This document shows, piece after piece, positions 11,340-22,978 of a stretch of 64,000 bases of DNA. Where the stretch lies: assembly GCA_948099385.1 (NCBI GenBank), contig CANUEZ040000151.1, positions 752,001 through 816,000 on the forward strand. Direction: 5' to 3'. The position numbers and the translations under genes were made by a program. The notes beneath the pieces were generated by a model. That model was not told the origin of the DNA. It saw nothing but the letters and a program-made list of their open reading frames with translations, and did not search any database. Each line of letters begins with the position of its first letter. The first letter of the stretch is position 1. Origin of the DNA: Fasciola hepatica (taxonomy: Eukaryota; Platyhelminthes; Trematoda; Plagiorchiida; Fasciolidae).

Positions 11340-12067
11340 ATAAAGTTAGACGTAGCAACGATATTACAGTCTTTAGTTATCATAGGGGGCTTAAGACGTT
11401 GAGCCAGTTGAGTCAAAATTCTGGTGGCTCTGTGAGGGGCTTCAGTGCGCGACTCGAGTTGGTTAAACTACTCTTAGAGGCCGTCTTTCCTAATGTGTGA
11501 GTCTTCACTATTGTTTGTTAGTTACACAGAGCCTGACGAAGTGATTAGGCTGCGAGTGACAAATCCCACTGGCTGGTCTGCTTCTTATAGAGTTGCGCAC
11601 TCTGACTGTAGGCTTCGTAGGATCAACTAGTTTTGTTTGTTATTTGGGGTTCGCAAAGAGCCCAAGTACGAAACAAAGATAAAGCTTTATAAGAAGTCAC
11701 CTAGGATGATGAAAAGCGGGGTCGACCAGGCGCTTTTGCGGAGGGGGATCAGGGCTTTCGGCCAAGGAGGAGATGACAAAAGGAGGTCGTTCTTCCAACA
11801 ATGGCTAAGTATTTTATAGATGGGCCCGCGAAGGGCGCTATGGGATAGATACACATCTAGATTTTGTAGTGAAGGGTTTTTTTGATTTTTTGCGGCAACA
11901 AACTAAGGACACACAATGGAGTGTCGCAGTTATTGCGACGGACAATTGGACGCTTAAGTGAGAATGACCACTACTGCTAAGTGACATAAAAAAACAAGCC
12001 TAAACGAAGGAAGAAGGACAACAAACGAGGCAACCTGATTTATGCGTGAAGTTGACCTTGACCGAGA
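11340..12067 (-). mobile_element. Non-LTR copy A2: 5'UTR and start of ORF1
   Basis: Positions 11615-12067 align with the 5'UTR of copy B (28303-28757), and 11340-11610 align at roughly 65% identity with the beginning of ORF1a of copy B (27300-27560). The two copies stop matching at 12067 and 28757 at equivalent bases, which marks the likely 5' end of the family. Unlike B, the 5'UTR here joins ORF1 directly, without the 0.7-kb R-containing stretch. Coding capacity is lost. Confidence 0.65.
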
Positions 12068-14969
12068 AAGCAAACGGTGGGGTATCAGAACAAATAACGT
12101 TACCGACAATCAGGCAACTCTATCACCTGTGATATGCTGGTAACTTCACCAGTCGAGCACTAAGGCACTGGTCTTTAGCAGTCGGAACATCTAAATGCCA
12201 ACTCTACTAGATAGATAATGCAAACACTGAGGCCTCGTGGAAATCACTAACACGACGAACCCAATGGCCTCTTATTCAAAGTGGAGCGTACCAAGGCCCG
12301 TTATAAAACTAACCATACCTTTCCCACTACCCCCCAAAAGTCACACTAAAATGACCCCGTTATTGCACACGTGAAAGACTCACGTGCCAGTATTCCTAGT
12401 GAACCATAACGAATGCGCCCGAAGAAAGACAACACCTCTCGGTATTAGTCTAAAGCTAGCCGTCCTCTGGGGCAGTTTTAGCATCCTCCTATCCATGGTC
12501 ACTCGTTATCCGGCCAGAGATCGTAAGCACAGTCTTCCTCAAGAGGCACTGCAAACGTGCCAAGCGCTTACAGCAGCGGTATTTATGAACTCGTTTTCCG
12601 GCTAACCCATTGGTCCGTGAAACGCAAACTTGGAGACCCAAGCCAGTTGTGTATACTGAAGCTGTAATCTTCCAACCTTGGGTGTTATTCGCCGAACTCC
12701 AGCTGAATCGCCCATAAAAAACGGACACTGAGACAACCGAGCTGCACGAGCCACATCCGAAAAGTGAGCTCCAGTGCCTGCGCACCAGTTTATATGTGAC
12801 AGCTGCACCCACAAAATTCTACGAGCTGTTTGACCAATGAATTGAAGGACACTTGCAACATTTATTCAGCACAAAGATTTTTTAACCAGTGTCCATTTAA
12901 CTTACAGACATGTGATAGAGTCCTCACTAAATTAAGGTCCTTGTCAGCCGCAGAGGGATCAGTGAAATATTCCTCAGTACCTTTCAACGGCTTTACCCAA
13001 ACTCAGGTACGAACAGCCCGAACTACGAATTGGGGCCGTAGTGAGGAATTGGCCGAAAGTATAACCGTTGAGATCAAAGATGCCTTAGGAAAGAGAAAAT
13101 ACAATATTCACAGAGATGATAGAAAAAACTGTCGGTGGTACATACTTGGGTTAACTTAAAAGGGTATTTGGTGTCGAAGCAAGGAGACGGGTGAGAGTCG
13201 CATACAGGTGCTTAAAAGAGCACCAATGTTCAAAGTTTTGTGAATATGTAGAGATATAGTACCCCATGAAGAGGGTAGAAAATCTCCGTGCGAATTATCA
13301 ATTATCCTCTAATCTCCGGACTATGCAGCTGGCGGAAGAAGGATGGAGTTCCAAGAGGTGGAAGCATAACTAGATAGTGAAGTATCTTGTCGACAAGAAA
13401 GGAGTTAACACGGGAACGAAGGGCAAAACCTTCGCCTGGGTGTAGGCATGGCTAAGCTGACAAAAAGACAAAAATATTATTTTGTTGAGTTTCCCGCGGC
13501 CCTTCTGGGCCTGTATAGGGCACTTTTGGAGACGGTCCGCTGCAGCTTGTGTTCCCGTTTCCACCATGTTGAGACGCCTAGGAAAAGACGAGGGTGTCGT
13601 CGAAAGTGAATCGGTGGTTGAGATGGCTTCGAAATCGGTGGGACTTGCAGCAAGGAGTTCCCTGGTAACCTCAGCGGAGCATATGGGGCAATGTCGAGAC
13701 TTTGTGTAGGTGAAAACTGGTAACAAAGTGGTATTCGCGGCAGACGCCAGTGGGCGTGATTGTAAACTATCAGAAAAGGAGGTGAGCTTTCTGCGTGCTT
13801 TATCACAGCCAAGCGACACGTACCGGGTGGTCCTAAAGTTTAAAAATGGGGGTCTACCGTATGAGGGGTTCCAGTGGAGAGTAAGCGTGAGTAAAATAGC
13901 AGATAAAATTACGGAGGTTTGAAAGGAGGCCCACCGGTAGTAGTGACATGAAGAGTCACATATATTGTGCGTGGGAGTTCGTAAGGACCAATTGCCCCTG
14001 CCCTATTACGCCTGGTTGATGATTTCCCGCTCTGAAGGATCTGCAAAAATGTTTTCTTTCGGAGTTAGTTCAGCCGTGGGGGCACATGAGGGATATTGAG
14101 TCTAAGGGCTACACAAGGAATCAACTGGGGAACTATGAACCCAAATAACTAGTTCCTGAGGAAGCATACAGGAGATATGACACGTACGGCCGTGGGGTAT
14201 TTACAGGTCTAAGGCTGCAGGTTGGTCCCGGGTCTTAGTTTAGTTGCATGGTCGATGTCTGCAGCTACGATCTCCATCCGAAGAATGAAAAGAGAAAAAT
14301 AATAAGAATTGATGGATTTTGGTGGTTCTGTTGGTTATCCTGCAGCGCAGACAGGAGGTGGGAAGTTAGATTAGCTCATAAGCGGAGGTAGTGCATCCTG
14401 TTTCCAGAGCCGCGTGTCTCAAGGTGGAGGTGCCGCTGGGTAAGCCACACCCGGTGATTTTAAAAAAGCGGTCTGCAAACAAGTAGTCTACTGAAAGAAC
14501 TGAGGCTAACCAAAATTCCTGATCCGCCAGAACGACCGGTCGACTTCTGCCCGACCAGTTGCGCTCCTCAATGAATAACTGATGAGACTCACCAAGTGTC
14601 CTCCAGTGCTCCTGAAACGAGCCCGTGTGCCCGGGATGTGGGATAAGTATTATGAACCACGATTGTGTCCAACCATAAGCCATTTAATTTGGCTACGAAG
14701 AAAGAATCGAGAAGATAACCTTGCTGGTGGAAGACCTGCGGCTGGAATTAAATGCACGTGAGGGGCATTACAGCTGCATCAGACGATCCAAGGCAATTGT
14801 CAAAATAGGAATTTCTACTGACGCTATACATCACTGCCCGGCGGACCTAGGTTGCCTACATTTTGCGGTTTATCCTGAGAGTAAAGTTTGCACAAAACAC
14901 TAGGGATGTCGTTCCAAAAGGATGTACTACCGCTCTGTAATCTGTCACAGATTTGTCCAAATTTTTCTC
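12068..14969. other. Unassigned 2.9 kb
   Basis: Several short open frames on both strands show no recognisable domain. The right part (about 13-15 kb) could be decayed Bel/Pao pol, since it lies downstream of the RT fragment at 14972 on the same strand, but I cannot see RNase H or integrase motifs. Confidence 0.35.
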
Positions 14970-14971
14970 GT

Positions 14972-15529
14972 CTAACCATAAAAATGTAACTGCTTTTCTT
15001 TTCCTACTAGTACACTCCTGTGAAGAAATACCTCACGGGTATTGGCTGACGTAACTAATCTGCTTAACCTGAATCGACATAAAACTTCAACCAGCTGCGT
15101 TGTCAAACCTGCCCCTTGTTGTAAACGCTCATTCACTGGCTTTCTGTGAAACTTGGACGAGCAATCGAAAACCACCTGAAGACTTCAGGTTTCTCAGGCT
15201 AGAAAACAGGATGGTGAGGCAGTTGCCATTTCGCTTCTGTGGCGTTGGTAGTGGGAGCCATCTTTTCTACGCGATCAAGCACTATATTTCGCAGCCCTAC
15301 CCCTGAGTACCGTCTCAAGAGAACCTCGTCCCAACAGAAACGTTTTTTTCAAGCGCAGCAACATGTGAAGAATGTCATTCGTGTTGTACCCCAGGTGATT
15401 GGTCTGTGAACGCCACTGAGGGAGCGCCTCAAACTGGTTCTGCAGACTTCTGGTCCCTTTCCGTACGGTCTGAAGTGCAAAATCATCCTCTAGCAACAAT
15501 GAAAAACAATCTTCCTGGAGGTCGTACAA
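14972..15529 (-). pseudogene. pol: Bel/Pao reverse transcriptase N-terminal part
   Basis: Two frames carry Bel/Pao RT signatures. At 15529-15275, LEDDFALQTVRK and LPQWRS resemble the start of Pao RT, where a DxFAxxT...VRK run precedes LPWR. At 15175-14972, VFDCSSKFHRKPVNERL and VEVLCRFRL match the conserved VVFDCSAxFxGxSLN block and the following helix. The polymerase motif with the catalytic aspartates is not visible. The gene would have encoded the replication polymerase of the element. Confidence 0.75.
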
Positions 15530-15650
15530 CTCCTGCTTTTGCGGATATTGCTGCTGTCGCTCTATCTGCTATTTCTGCCGCTACATAACTAACTAAACCA
15601 CGTCCTCTTGCCAGGCCCTAAAGTACCCACCCCAAAGTTTTATGTACAGC

Positions 15651-16420
15651 TCAGGACACTTGGCCGTTGCCTGCTCTCTGGTCCAGTACCCAGATGACAT
15701 CCGACAAGCTGCAATCAGCAGGAAGATCTACTTCCTCACCCTCACAAACTAAGACGGCTGGGCCTTGCGGATGAGGCTTTCTAGACAGAATTGCATTTTC
15801 CGACTTTGGTGCCTGCACCGGAGAGCTAGTCAGTATGAGGGCTTCTGCCGACTTGATCTGTCCATTGGTTTCGATGAAAACGAGTTTTACTCGCAACCGA
15901 CCAGCGGTCACCACCAGGGTCCCACCCACCGCATTCACCGCTAACGACTTCGGGCTATTCACAAGTTGGTGCCCATCCATAAACTGCTTCTTTACCAGGG
16001 TAGTATCACATCCGCTGTCAACAAATGCCAAAGCTTTAGCAACTCCATTAGAGGTCGCCATTCCTGCAGGTACTACATCCAGATATATTCGCTTGTGGGT
16101 GCGCCTCAGTGTTGAACAAATCACACGCGGCTCCTTGTTTTCATCGAGCTTGTCTTTCTTAAACTGGCATTGCAGTCGACGGTGTCTGCCCGGGCAACTC
16201 TCATGACCGCGTCCAGCTCTCGCTCGGCCAACTGCTGCGAAGTGTGGGTGCTGAGGCTTGTTTACTACGCTTCCGCCGTCTTTGCCTTTTCCTAGGGTTC
16301 GTCCAGAGTAGCTTTGAGGAAATTCGGGCAGCCCGACAAACCGTGATTGGTGCAATATAATTCGTAATCTGGAGAGGCCCCAGCCTCAAGCGGGGCTGTA
16401 GGCATGCCCCTGCGGGGCTG
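15651..16420 (-). pseudogene. pol: Bel/Pao zinc-knuckle region and aspartic protease
   Basis: The 234-aa frame at 16355-15651 contains FVDSGCDTTLV about 110 residues in. That is the D-S/T-G active-site triad context of a retropepsin, followed by a hydrophobic beta-rich stretch (AVNAVGGTLVVTAGRLRVKL). The preceding Cys/His/Lys-rich part resembles a worn zinc-knuckle region. The triad is intact (D-S-G), but the flanking gag and pol are broken. Confidence 0.75.
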
Positions 16421-16498
16421 GTGTTTCAAGTACTGCCGAGCAATATCACGAGCTTGACTGGTATTTGTTCCCTTCCTTTTGTTTCTATTGCGAATGGG

Positions 16499-17215
16499 TC
16501 AGCCAAATCTGCCGTCGGCTATTCTTATCTGTCTGCCTAAGTGATTGGTAATGTCCTCGAAATATGCTTCGCCATCACCCCGGCTTATGCTTTCGGCTAT
16601 TTTAGCCCAGCGACCATGTAACTCGGATAAGATACAACGAACTATCCCCTCTAATGTGTGCATTGCTTTAAGACCAGACCCGAGGCACAAGTTGTCGAGG
16701 GCTATCCAACAATTTTGCACCCTAATGACGGGGCCAGACAGCGTAGAGGTCGACCTTTGTAAGCTTGGCTTCTGACATCACACCGTCGATCAGATGGCTG
16801 GCAACTTTACAAAGTTGACCAAACAAGTCCCTTAAAACCCTTCTCGTTTTTGTGAAGCCGTGAACTGAGTCAGGCGTGTAACAACCATCAATAGTCCCTC
16901 TAGTTCGCCCTCGGCAACAGTGGATTAGGGACAGCAGCCTTTGTCTCAGGTGGGGCACTTTAACTTCGACAAAGTTTTCAAATCGTTCGACTAGCTTGCA
17001 GCCTCCTTCTCGCCTTCTGTCATGCACTGTCAACTCCACTCTGAGTAGGTCGACTGATGGCTGCTTTGGTACAAACTGCTTGGTGACCGGTGTAGGGTTT
17101 CCTATTTTTAAACAACTTGGTCTGTTGTATGAATCGTTTTCCACAGCTCGATACCCCAGTTCACTCTGTCCGAATTTATCTCTGCACTTTGAGCCTGCTA
17201 CCGGAGGGGACTGAC
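16499..17215 (-). pseudogene. gag: Bel/Pao gag remnant
   Basis: Frames at 17144-16722 and 16720-16499 together follow a Pao-type gag. The first has PKQPSVDLLRVEL, RRVLRDLFGQ and HLIDGVMSEAKLTKVD. The second has MQNCWIALDNL, HTLEGIVRCI and LHGRWAKIAESI. The L-R-D-L-F-G-Q motif and the HTLExIVR...LxGRWAxI pattern are typical of this family. A stop and a frameshift separate the halves. Confidence 0.8.
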
Positions 17216-18204
17216 CGTTCTTCTGGCTTTAACTCCCTAGGCTTGAACAAATAGGTATTCTTAAAACCAACAGTACCCCAGTAATTGGATCAGATGAGAT
17301 CACAGGACATGGATCTTTGAGCCAAATTCGAGCCCAGTTTCTTGCACCTAAAACTCCAGGGATCCCAACGTGCTGCAACATAAAAACGAAAACACAGCGT
17401 ACGTCCCAATTTTCACGACGACGCGGCAGGTTTCTCTTGGTCTGAGCAGCCATTTTCTCTTCCCAAAAACAAGAAAACCCCGGTAGAAGTACAAGCGACC
17501 TCGGCCACACTGAACCATGAGACATAGTAAACCTACGAGCAGTCTTCGTCAAAGGTGATACATTGGCGGTGAAAAACCTTGGTTCTCTCTCCAGACTGCC
17601 GTGGTGGCGCTTGCGTGGATGATATTGAAGGCCTTCTTTCGTTTTACTGCGTCTCCAAACACGACTGGGAGTTTGGTAGTGAATTCGGAAAACCAGAAGA
17701 AAGAGAAGGAAAAGAAAATAGGATGGAATTATCATCGACATGGAAGAATGAGTAATAACACTCAGAAGAGGAAGAATGGGAGAAGAAGTTCAACGATACG
17801 GAAATTTGCTAGAAGTAATGATGATGCTGACTTCGGTTGGAGTGAAAATGTGCTAGCTTAAGATGTCAGATATAGGACACTTTACCGCGCGAAGATCCCA
17901 CCTGCACCACGACACAAGCCAATTTCTACTACGTATTCAGTGTGATTCCAAAACAATTTGCGGACCTGTTGCGCGTTGGGTGATGGGCCATTTGTTGCGT
18001 CGTGCTTCGTGGTAGCAGGGAGGCAGAGCCCTGCTTTCCTTTGCCCAGGATCTCACTTCACTTCTTCCCTTCTCTCTTTCTTTGACCTTTGATTTTTGTG
18101 CTTTTAGGTTTCTTCAATGTCCTCCGGGTCTCTTTTAAAACCATTATTGTAACGGATTTCTGGTATCATACCTCACTCTTTTGTCGCCAAAGCATAAATG
18201 CCTC
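17216..18204. other. Unassigned 1 kb between the Bel/Pao and Gypsy remnants
   Basis: Open frames of 170 aa (-) and 86 aa (+) occur here but carry no motif I recognise. An LTR of either neighbour might be expected here, but I cannot delimit one. Confidence 0.4.
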
Positions 18205-19080
18205 ATGTTTCCGGACGACATTATGGTAGAGAGGACCTCGAAAAAGCAGAATCCGAAGCCGTACTGGGAAAACTGGAGGAAATTGGTCTTCATCTAAAGC
18301 CGGAGAGGCACCATTTCATGCAATACAGGTAACTACAAAGACGTATAAAATCAAGGCTACCGGTGTTCACACATAACCAAAGAAAATTGAACGAGTTGCG
18401 TCATGGCCGACACCAAGAGCCATGGAATAAGAGGAAAGCTTTTTGGGGTTTCCATTGCACTATCGGCGATTCCTGACAAATTTCGCCCAAATAACCACCC
18501 TATTGCATTCTCCACTAGAAAATGGCAAACTGTTTTAGTAAGACTTCTGATGTGACGATTAATCTATTGCTCTGTGGTAAGGAATTTGCTTGACACCTAT
18601 ACTGGCATCACCGGATACATCACTTTGCGCGGGGCGACGCTAGCTGAAGAGCTATCGGGACGGTGCCGTCGCAACTTGGAAAAGACGACAAAGAACACGT
18701 GATAGCTCATGGGAGTCAATGCCCGAATAAATGCAAACGAAGTTATTGTACACCTAGGGAGAATTTATCGGTGCTCGTGATTTTCTGAACCAATGCAGGC
18801 CCTATCTGCTCGGCCTTAAATTCCTTGTTCGATCGAACCATCAACCCCTACGTTGGCTTCAAAACTTCAGGGATGCCAATAGCCAGGTGGCACGGTGGCC
18901 AGAGGCTCTGAAAGAGTATGAGTTTGAATGTCATAGTCTGTCCGGAGAGATGCATACCAATGCAGACGTGTTATATAGACAAGCGACACGACATCACAGA
19001 GATAACTCATTGTGTGGCTCGGCACATACCAGCAGGGAAGCTGCCACGGACGGAAAACGGACAATGGAAAACAGTCCATA
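18205..19080 (+). pseudogene. pol: Ty3/Gypsy reverse transcriptase C-terminal half and RNase H
   Basis: The frame sequence starts at FPDDIMV (18208), the polymerase motif whose usual form is YLDD. It is followed across frameshifts by EIGLHLKPERHHFMQY and GVSIALSAIPDKFRPN (the FLGFxxYYRRFIxNF block). The RNase H connection follows: NHQPLRWLQNFRDANSQVA, RWPEALKEYEF and HTNADVLYRQ, the last equivalent to the usual NxxADALSR. Many frameshifts and stops make it dead. It is the left half of a Gypsy pol whose continuation is probably at 38.8 kb. Confidence 0.85.
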
Positions 19081-19269
19081 AAAATGGCCCGGGAACAGCT
19101 ATAATTTACGATCGACTACTTTCAGGAGGTGACCGACCAACCGGAACTTAGATGGCAAGGCCGAACTACGGGGCTTGCTGATATGGGCGATGAAAGTGGA
19201 GGAAGGAGTACAGTTTGTAGCCTGTGGTCCGAACTACGCCTCACAGACTGCGATTCTGCGGGCACTGTT

Positions 19270-19372
19270 AAAGGAAGCGCTACAGACCTGCATACCTACC
19301 TTGGCCACGCCAGCGTCAACAAGCTAGAAGCTACAGCAAAACAAAGGTTCTGGTGACAACATTTACACGGAG
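19270..19372 (+). pseudogene. pol: Gypsy integrase zinc-binding N-terminus
   Basis: LHTYLGHASVNKLEATAKQR and RFW match the H...H part of the HHCC domain that opens Gypsy integrases (HxxLGHxGxxKTxxxxRxRFWW). Recognisable integrase coding stops here and resumes with the catalytic core at about 38836 on the same strand. Confidence 0.75.
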
Positions 19373-19432
19373 ACGTCGTTCCCGTGCCTTAGCCACCTCT
19401 CACGCCAGCTACCAAGCGAAAAGCAGAACAAG

Positions 19433-19800
19433 TTGGAAAAGCAAGATCTATACGCTCTCGGCCAGCCGAATAAAATAGCCCACCTCTTTGGTCTCGGTAA
19501 AACTCAAAACCCCCGCTATACAACCAAAATACCATACTTGCTTCTATCGGAGAACATTTGTATTATCTCGCCGCAGTTAATTGATGAGGCGTTCAATAAT
19601 TTCCTCGCTTCTACCGCCATTACAGACCACAATACTCCAACCCAGGATTTCTCCCCCTTGATTGCCGATATCTTGCTCACCGTGGTGTTCTAAGCCAAAG
19701 AAGTCAGAAGGCTGATAAATACCACCCGGCCTCTGGCCCCTTTCTGGGCGCGATGGTTTCTCTCCAGCTCTGTTTCGTTTTGGCTGCAGGACATTGCGAT
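19433..19800 (+). pseudogene. Non-LTR copy J: EN-RT linker fragment
   Basis: The frame contains ISPQLIDEAFNNFLAS, matching AEAFSAFFAS of copy A and AEAVNNYFSNS of copy B. It is followed after the stop by AKEVRRLINTTRPLAP, which aligns with the segment before PGPDGLP in other copies. It is on the plus strand and ends where the 3' tail of copy B (-) begins at 19806, suggesting B inserted into J. Confidence 0.6.
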
Positions 19801-19805
19801 GCTTT

Positions 19806-19862
19806 TATTAATAATAATAAAAATTGTTTACTTCGGAGACGCCCGAGGCATGCCAGGTGCAT
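19806..19862 (-). other. 3'-terminal hairpin module, type I (copy B)
   Basis: On the minus strand GCATGCC is followed by TCGGG-CGTC-TCCGA, AGTAAAC and an ATTATT tail. The stem has one G-T wobble at its base. It also has the upstream TGC/GCA mini-stem seen in the other copies. Confidence 0.75.
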
Positions 19863-20456
19863 AATCAACTGTTTACAAGTGGTGGAATGGACAGACAAAA
19901 CCCCTGAAAATGTAGAAATATACATGATAGAAGTTGGATAAAAGAGGCTTAGAAGAGGGAGTAACGTGGGATGAAGGTAAGGCAAATGTATGCGCACCAT
20001 AGAAAATGTACTGAGTTCAAATGGACCCATGGACGGATTCAAATGGACGCCCGGCGAGTTTGAAAAGTCAGGGTCAGGTGTGAGATCTGGCTGGTCAGCA
20101 TAGAGGCATCTGAAAGCCGACTAATATATGTGAGAAAGGCTAGAAATTGGCATAAGAAACTGTAGCAGCGGGAGATGATGGAGAAAACGTGAGAATCACT
20201 GCAAAGGATTAGGTAGCATCGAAGCATTAGTACTCTGTAATAGATGGTCGGCGAACAGAGCACAAAACTCACTGTAAAACAGGGAGCTGGCAAAGTGGAA
20301 CGTAAAGGGTGGATCAGGTAAACAAAATAGTTCATAGGAATCGGACACAATAGATGTGAGACAGAGATGTAGAAGGAATGGGTGCATATCATGGCGGTCA
20401 GCGGGATGATAGCAGGAGAGATGGCCTGTGAGGAACTGCAGGATACAGAGAGAGTG

Positions 20457-20512
20457 CACATATACATATGTGCGCATGTATATATATATATACGTACGTA
20501 TGTACGTATAAA
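20457..20512. repeat. TA/TACG microsatellite in the 3'UTR of copy B
   Basis: Alternating CATATG, (TA)n and TACGTACGTA runs form a locally self-complementary tract within the 3'UTR. Confidence 0.8.
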
Positions 20513-21929
20513 AGAGAAGCCGGAGAAATAACAATGGAGTCCTGGAAAGAAATTATCAGCTATTAGGAGGGGCAGGTTAGGTTAGGTTGAATGTTTGTAG
20601 AGTTACCTTTGAAATATCGTGGTGAATTATCTTCATGGCCGGTGAGCTCGGCGGATCAACAGAGAGAGTGTAGAATGCGGAAACACAGAAAAGATGATAA
20701 CTGAGGAGCAGTTCAAAAGGAGAAGAGATGAAGGAAAGTATCAAAGAGAACAGGTAAGAATGGATCCAATAATCTGATTGATTTAGGTGAGACATGTGGT
20801 GTCGGTCAAGAATGGTGGAAGCACCAATAAATGGTCTTACGTTATTCAGCAGGAAGATGGCGGCGATGAAGATGGCTAAGCAGCGCAGAGCGATTAAGCA
20901 TTCAAAGTGGAGAAAGTTGCCTGGGAGGTGACACTCTCCGTGGTGCAAGATGCAGCAGCTGTGACGGCAGACAGCGTGGGAGAGAAATGAGCAAAAGGGG
21001 TACCAAGGGGTAATAGCAGAGCAAACGGACTGAAACTTTGAGTGAGGACCACGACGAAACAGTGATTCGACATTAGGTGGCAAGGAAAAAAGCAGAACGG
21101 CCTGAAAGGCACACATAAATTGCCTGTGGCAAACAACAGACGAAACGGTAGATGGGAGCGCGGGTCGAAAAAGACAGGTGAGACAACCAGTAAGATCATC
21201 TCATTGCAGGTGGAACGTGAAATAGGCAGAGAGGAAAGAAGCACCGGTACAGGCAAACCGGTGGACTAACCCAATGCAGGAACGATTGATGCGCGTCAGA
21301 GTCGGGGACGTGGAATTTGGGAGCTGCGTGCATGCAGGCAATTGTACAAGTGAATGCAACTGGACAACACTAGTCGAGGCACTTCCAAGTGGAAGGATCC
21401 ACAGAGGAATCGCGGAGCCAGGCAAGGAAAGTAGAGTGGTGGTGATTGGATAATAATTGTGGCTGTGAGGGATGCAGAGTTTGGAACAGCAGTTCTAATA
21501 TGAGAATTGGTCATGGGCGCGGGTGGGGCTGGTGTGTAATGGTATTAGGCATAATGAGGAAGAACGAGGGAGGGTTTGACAGAAAGGTAGGCAGTGAGGC
21601 GTAAGAATGCGATCAATGAGCGTCACAGGTCTAAGGTGACACCAAATGAATAGATACTACAAGTCGGCGAAGCCGACATGGGTGAAGGAATAAAATATTG
21701 GCGGTCGCCGGCAGAGTAAAGTGGGTAAGACGATAGTGACGTGCAATGAGAGGTGATATAGTAAGAGTCGATGGGAGCGAGGACAGAATAGGTAGGTGTT
21801 CATACCGTAGAAGAACGAAAAAATGGATGTGATAAGAGTGATGACAAGGGTGATAGGTGGGCGTACAGTGGCGAGCAAGGATAGCTGGAGCATGCGATCT
21901 GCAGCCGACAGCATTAGAGCGTTCCATCC

Positions 21930-22140
21930 GCAACCGGTGCTAGTGGGTGATACTGACCATGCGCTGGACACCCAACCTGAAAACACTTCGAAGTGAACGC
22001 AGGAGGTGTGATCCACCAGCCTAATTGTGCTCGCACATTGTTGGAGACGAACTGCACGCCTGATGTGCGCCGGCCAAAGCGGTGGATCTGGTCGCGCCCG
22101 CACCGTTTGGAATGGCACTAGTGTTCATTGATGGCTATGC
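21930..22140 (-). repeat. Conserved 3'UTR block (copy B)
   Basis: This is the counterpart of 4200-4440 and 37040-37265. It shares the CAGGTTGGGTGTCCAGCGCA core and the CCACCGCTTTGGCCGG segment in element sense. Confidence 0.6.
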
Positions 22141-22978
22141 ACGTGGGGCGTAGTTCAGCTACGAAAGTATGAGAAGTAAGCTCCGCTATCGGATGGCCAG
22201 GTTGCGGGGTGTTCCAGAGAACGAAGCCAATGGTTAGTAATCGACCAAACAGCGGTGTTATCCAGGCGTGTATACCAAAAATGAGAGTGAAATGCACGTA
22301 AGGAGAGAACTAGAAAATAAGAGCAAGTAAAGAGAGCTGTCAGGGTGTGCCTCTGACGCGGAGTAACTCTTACTAGAGGCATTTAAAAACCAGCAAAGGA
22401 CGAAGCATAAGAGTGGCTGAGACTACGGGAGGAGGATGAAGCAAAGTGGATGAAAATGGTGACATTTCAATTCAGTTAATTCATTACGGGAATAGCTATA
22501 ACCAGTCATACGTTGATAACTCACTCAGATAGATACAACTATCTTTGAATATGTCCTTAATGGGAGGGAGCAGAGTCGGCGAAGGAGTTGGTCTCAGAAT
22601 TCGAGGCCCCTCTTTTATGCTATATCTCCTACCATGCTCATATTAGATAACTGGAGTGTACGGGTGACTCTGAGATATGGGATGAGTGCTTACAGAAAAT
22701 AAGACTTGGTTTGTGAAGCTCGACTGGTAATGGGCAACTAGTTCCAGACTTCGGAGTAGACAAGAGGGAAAAAACGTGACCGCATGGCCGATTTAGGTAT
22801 ATAGAAGGGACAGTAAAATGCCTGGGCCGAGGTGAGTAAGAGGTTTTACAGGGGAAGCTTACTAGGTTAAATCAAAAATACCGGTTATGGAGTAGGTTAT
22901 ACAAAAAGACTAAGCTTAGTCACAAGCAGCGGAGCCAGAGTGGATCAAGATTAAGATTTTGGCGTCGTTCTCTATAGC

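Larger units (their letters stand above)
14970..17215 (-). mobile_element. Bel/Pao LTR retrotransposon remnant (gag-protease-RT)
   Basis: Reading leftward, gag, protease and the start of RT occur in the correct order for Bel/Pao on the minus strand, with stops and frameshifts throughout. No LTR could be recognised at either end. It is a fossil copy, and it lies in opposite orientation to the Gypsy fragment just to its right. Confidence 0.8.
19863..22978 (-). other. Long 3'UTR of copy B
   Basis: About 3.1 kb of pyrimidine-rich sense sequence without conserved coding. Positions 19806-19975 and 22333-22978 have close counterparts in copy G, while 19980-22330 is absent there. Positions 20750-20815 and 21930-22140 match copy A. 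A TA/TACG microsatellite lies at 20457-20512. The many short open frames are not conserved. Confidence 0.65.

Noticed and set aside
15835..16206. 123-aa plus-strand frame
   Set aside because: Antisense shadow of the Bel/Pao protease on the minus strand.
20039..22382. Many Ser/Leu/His-rich frames of 70-179 aa on the minus strand
   Set aside because: Same reason: low-complexity 3'UTR translation without motifs. The Tyr/Ile-rich one reads through a TA microsatellite.
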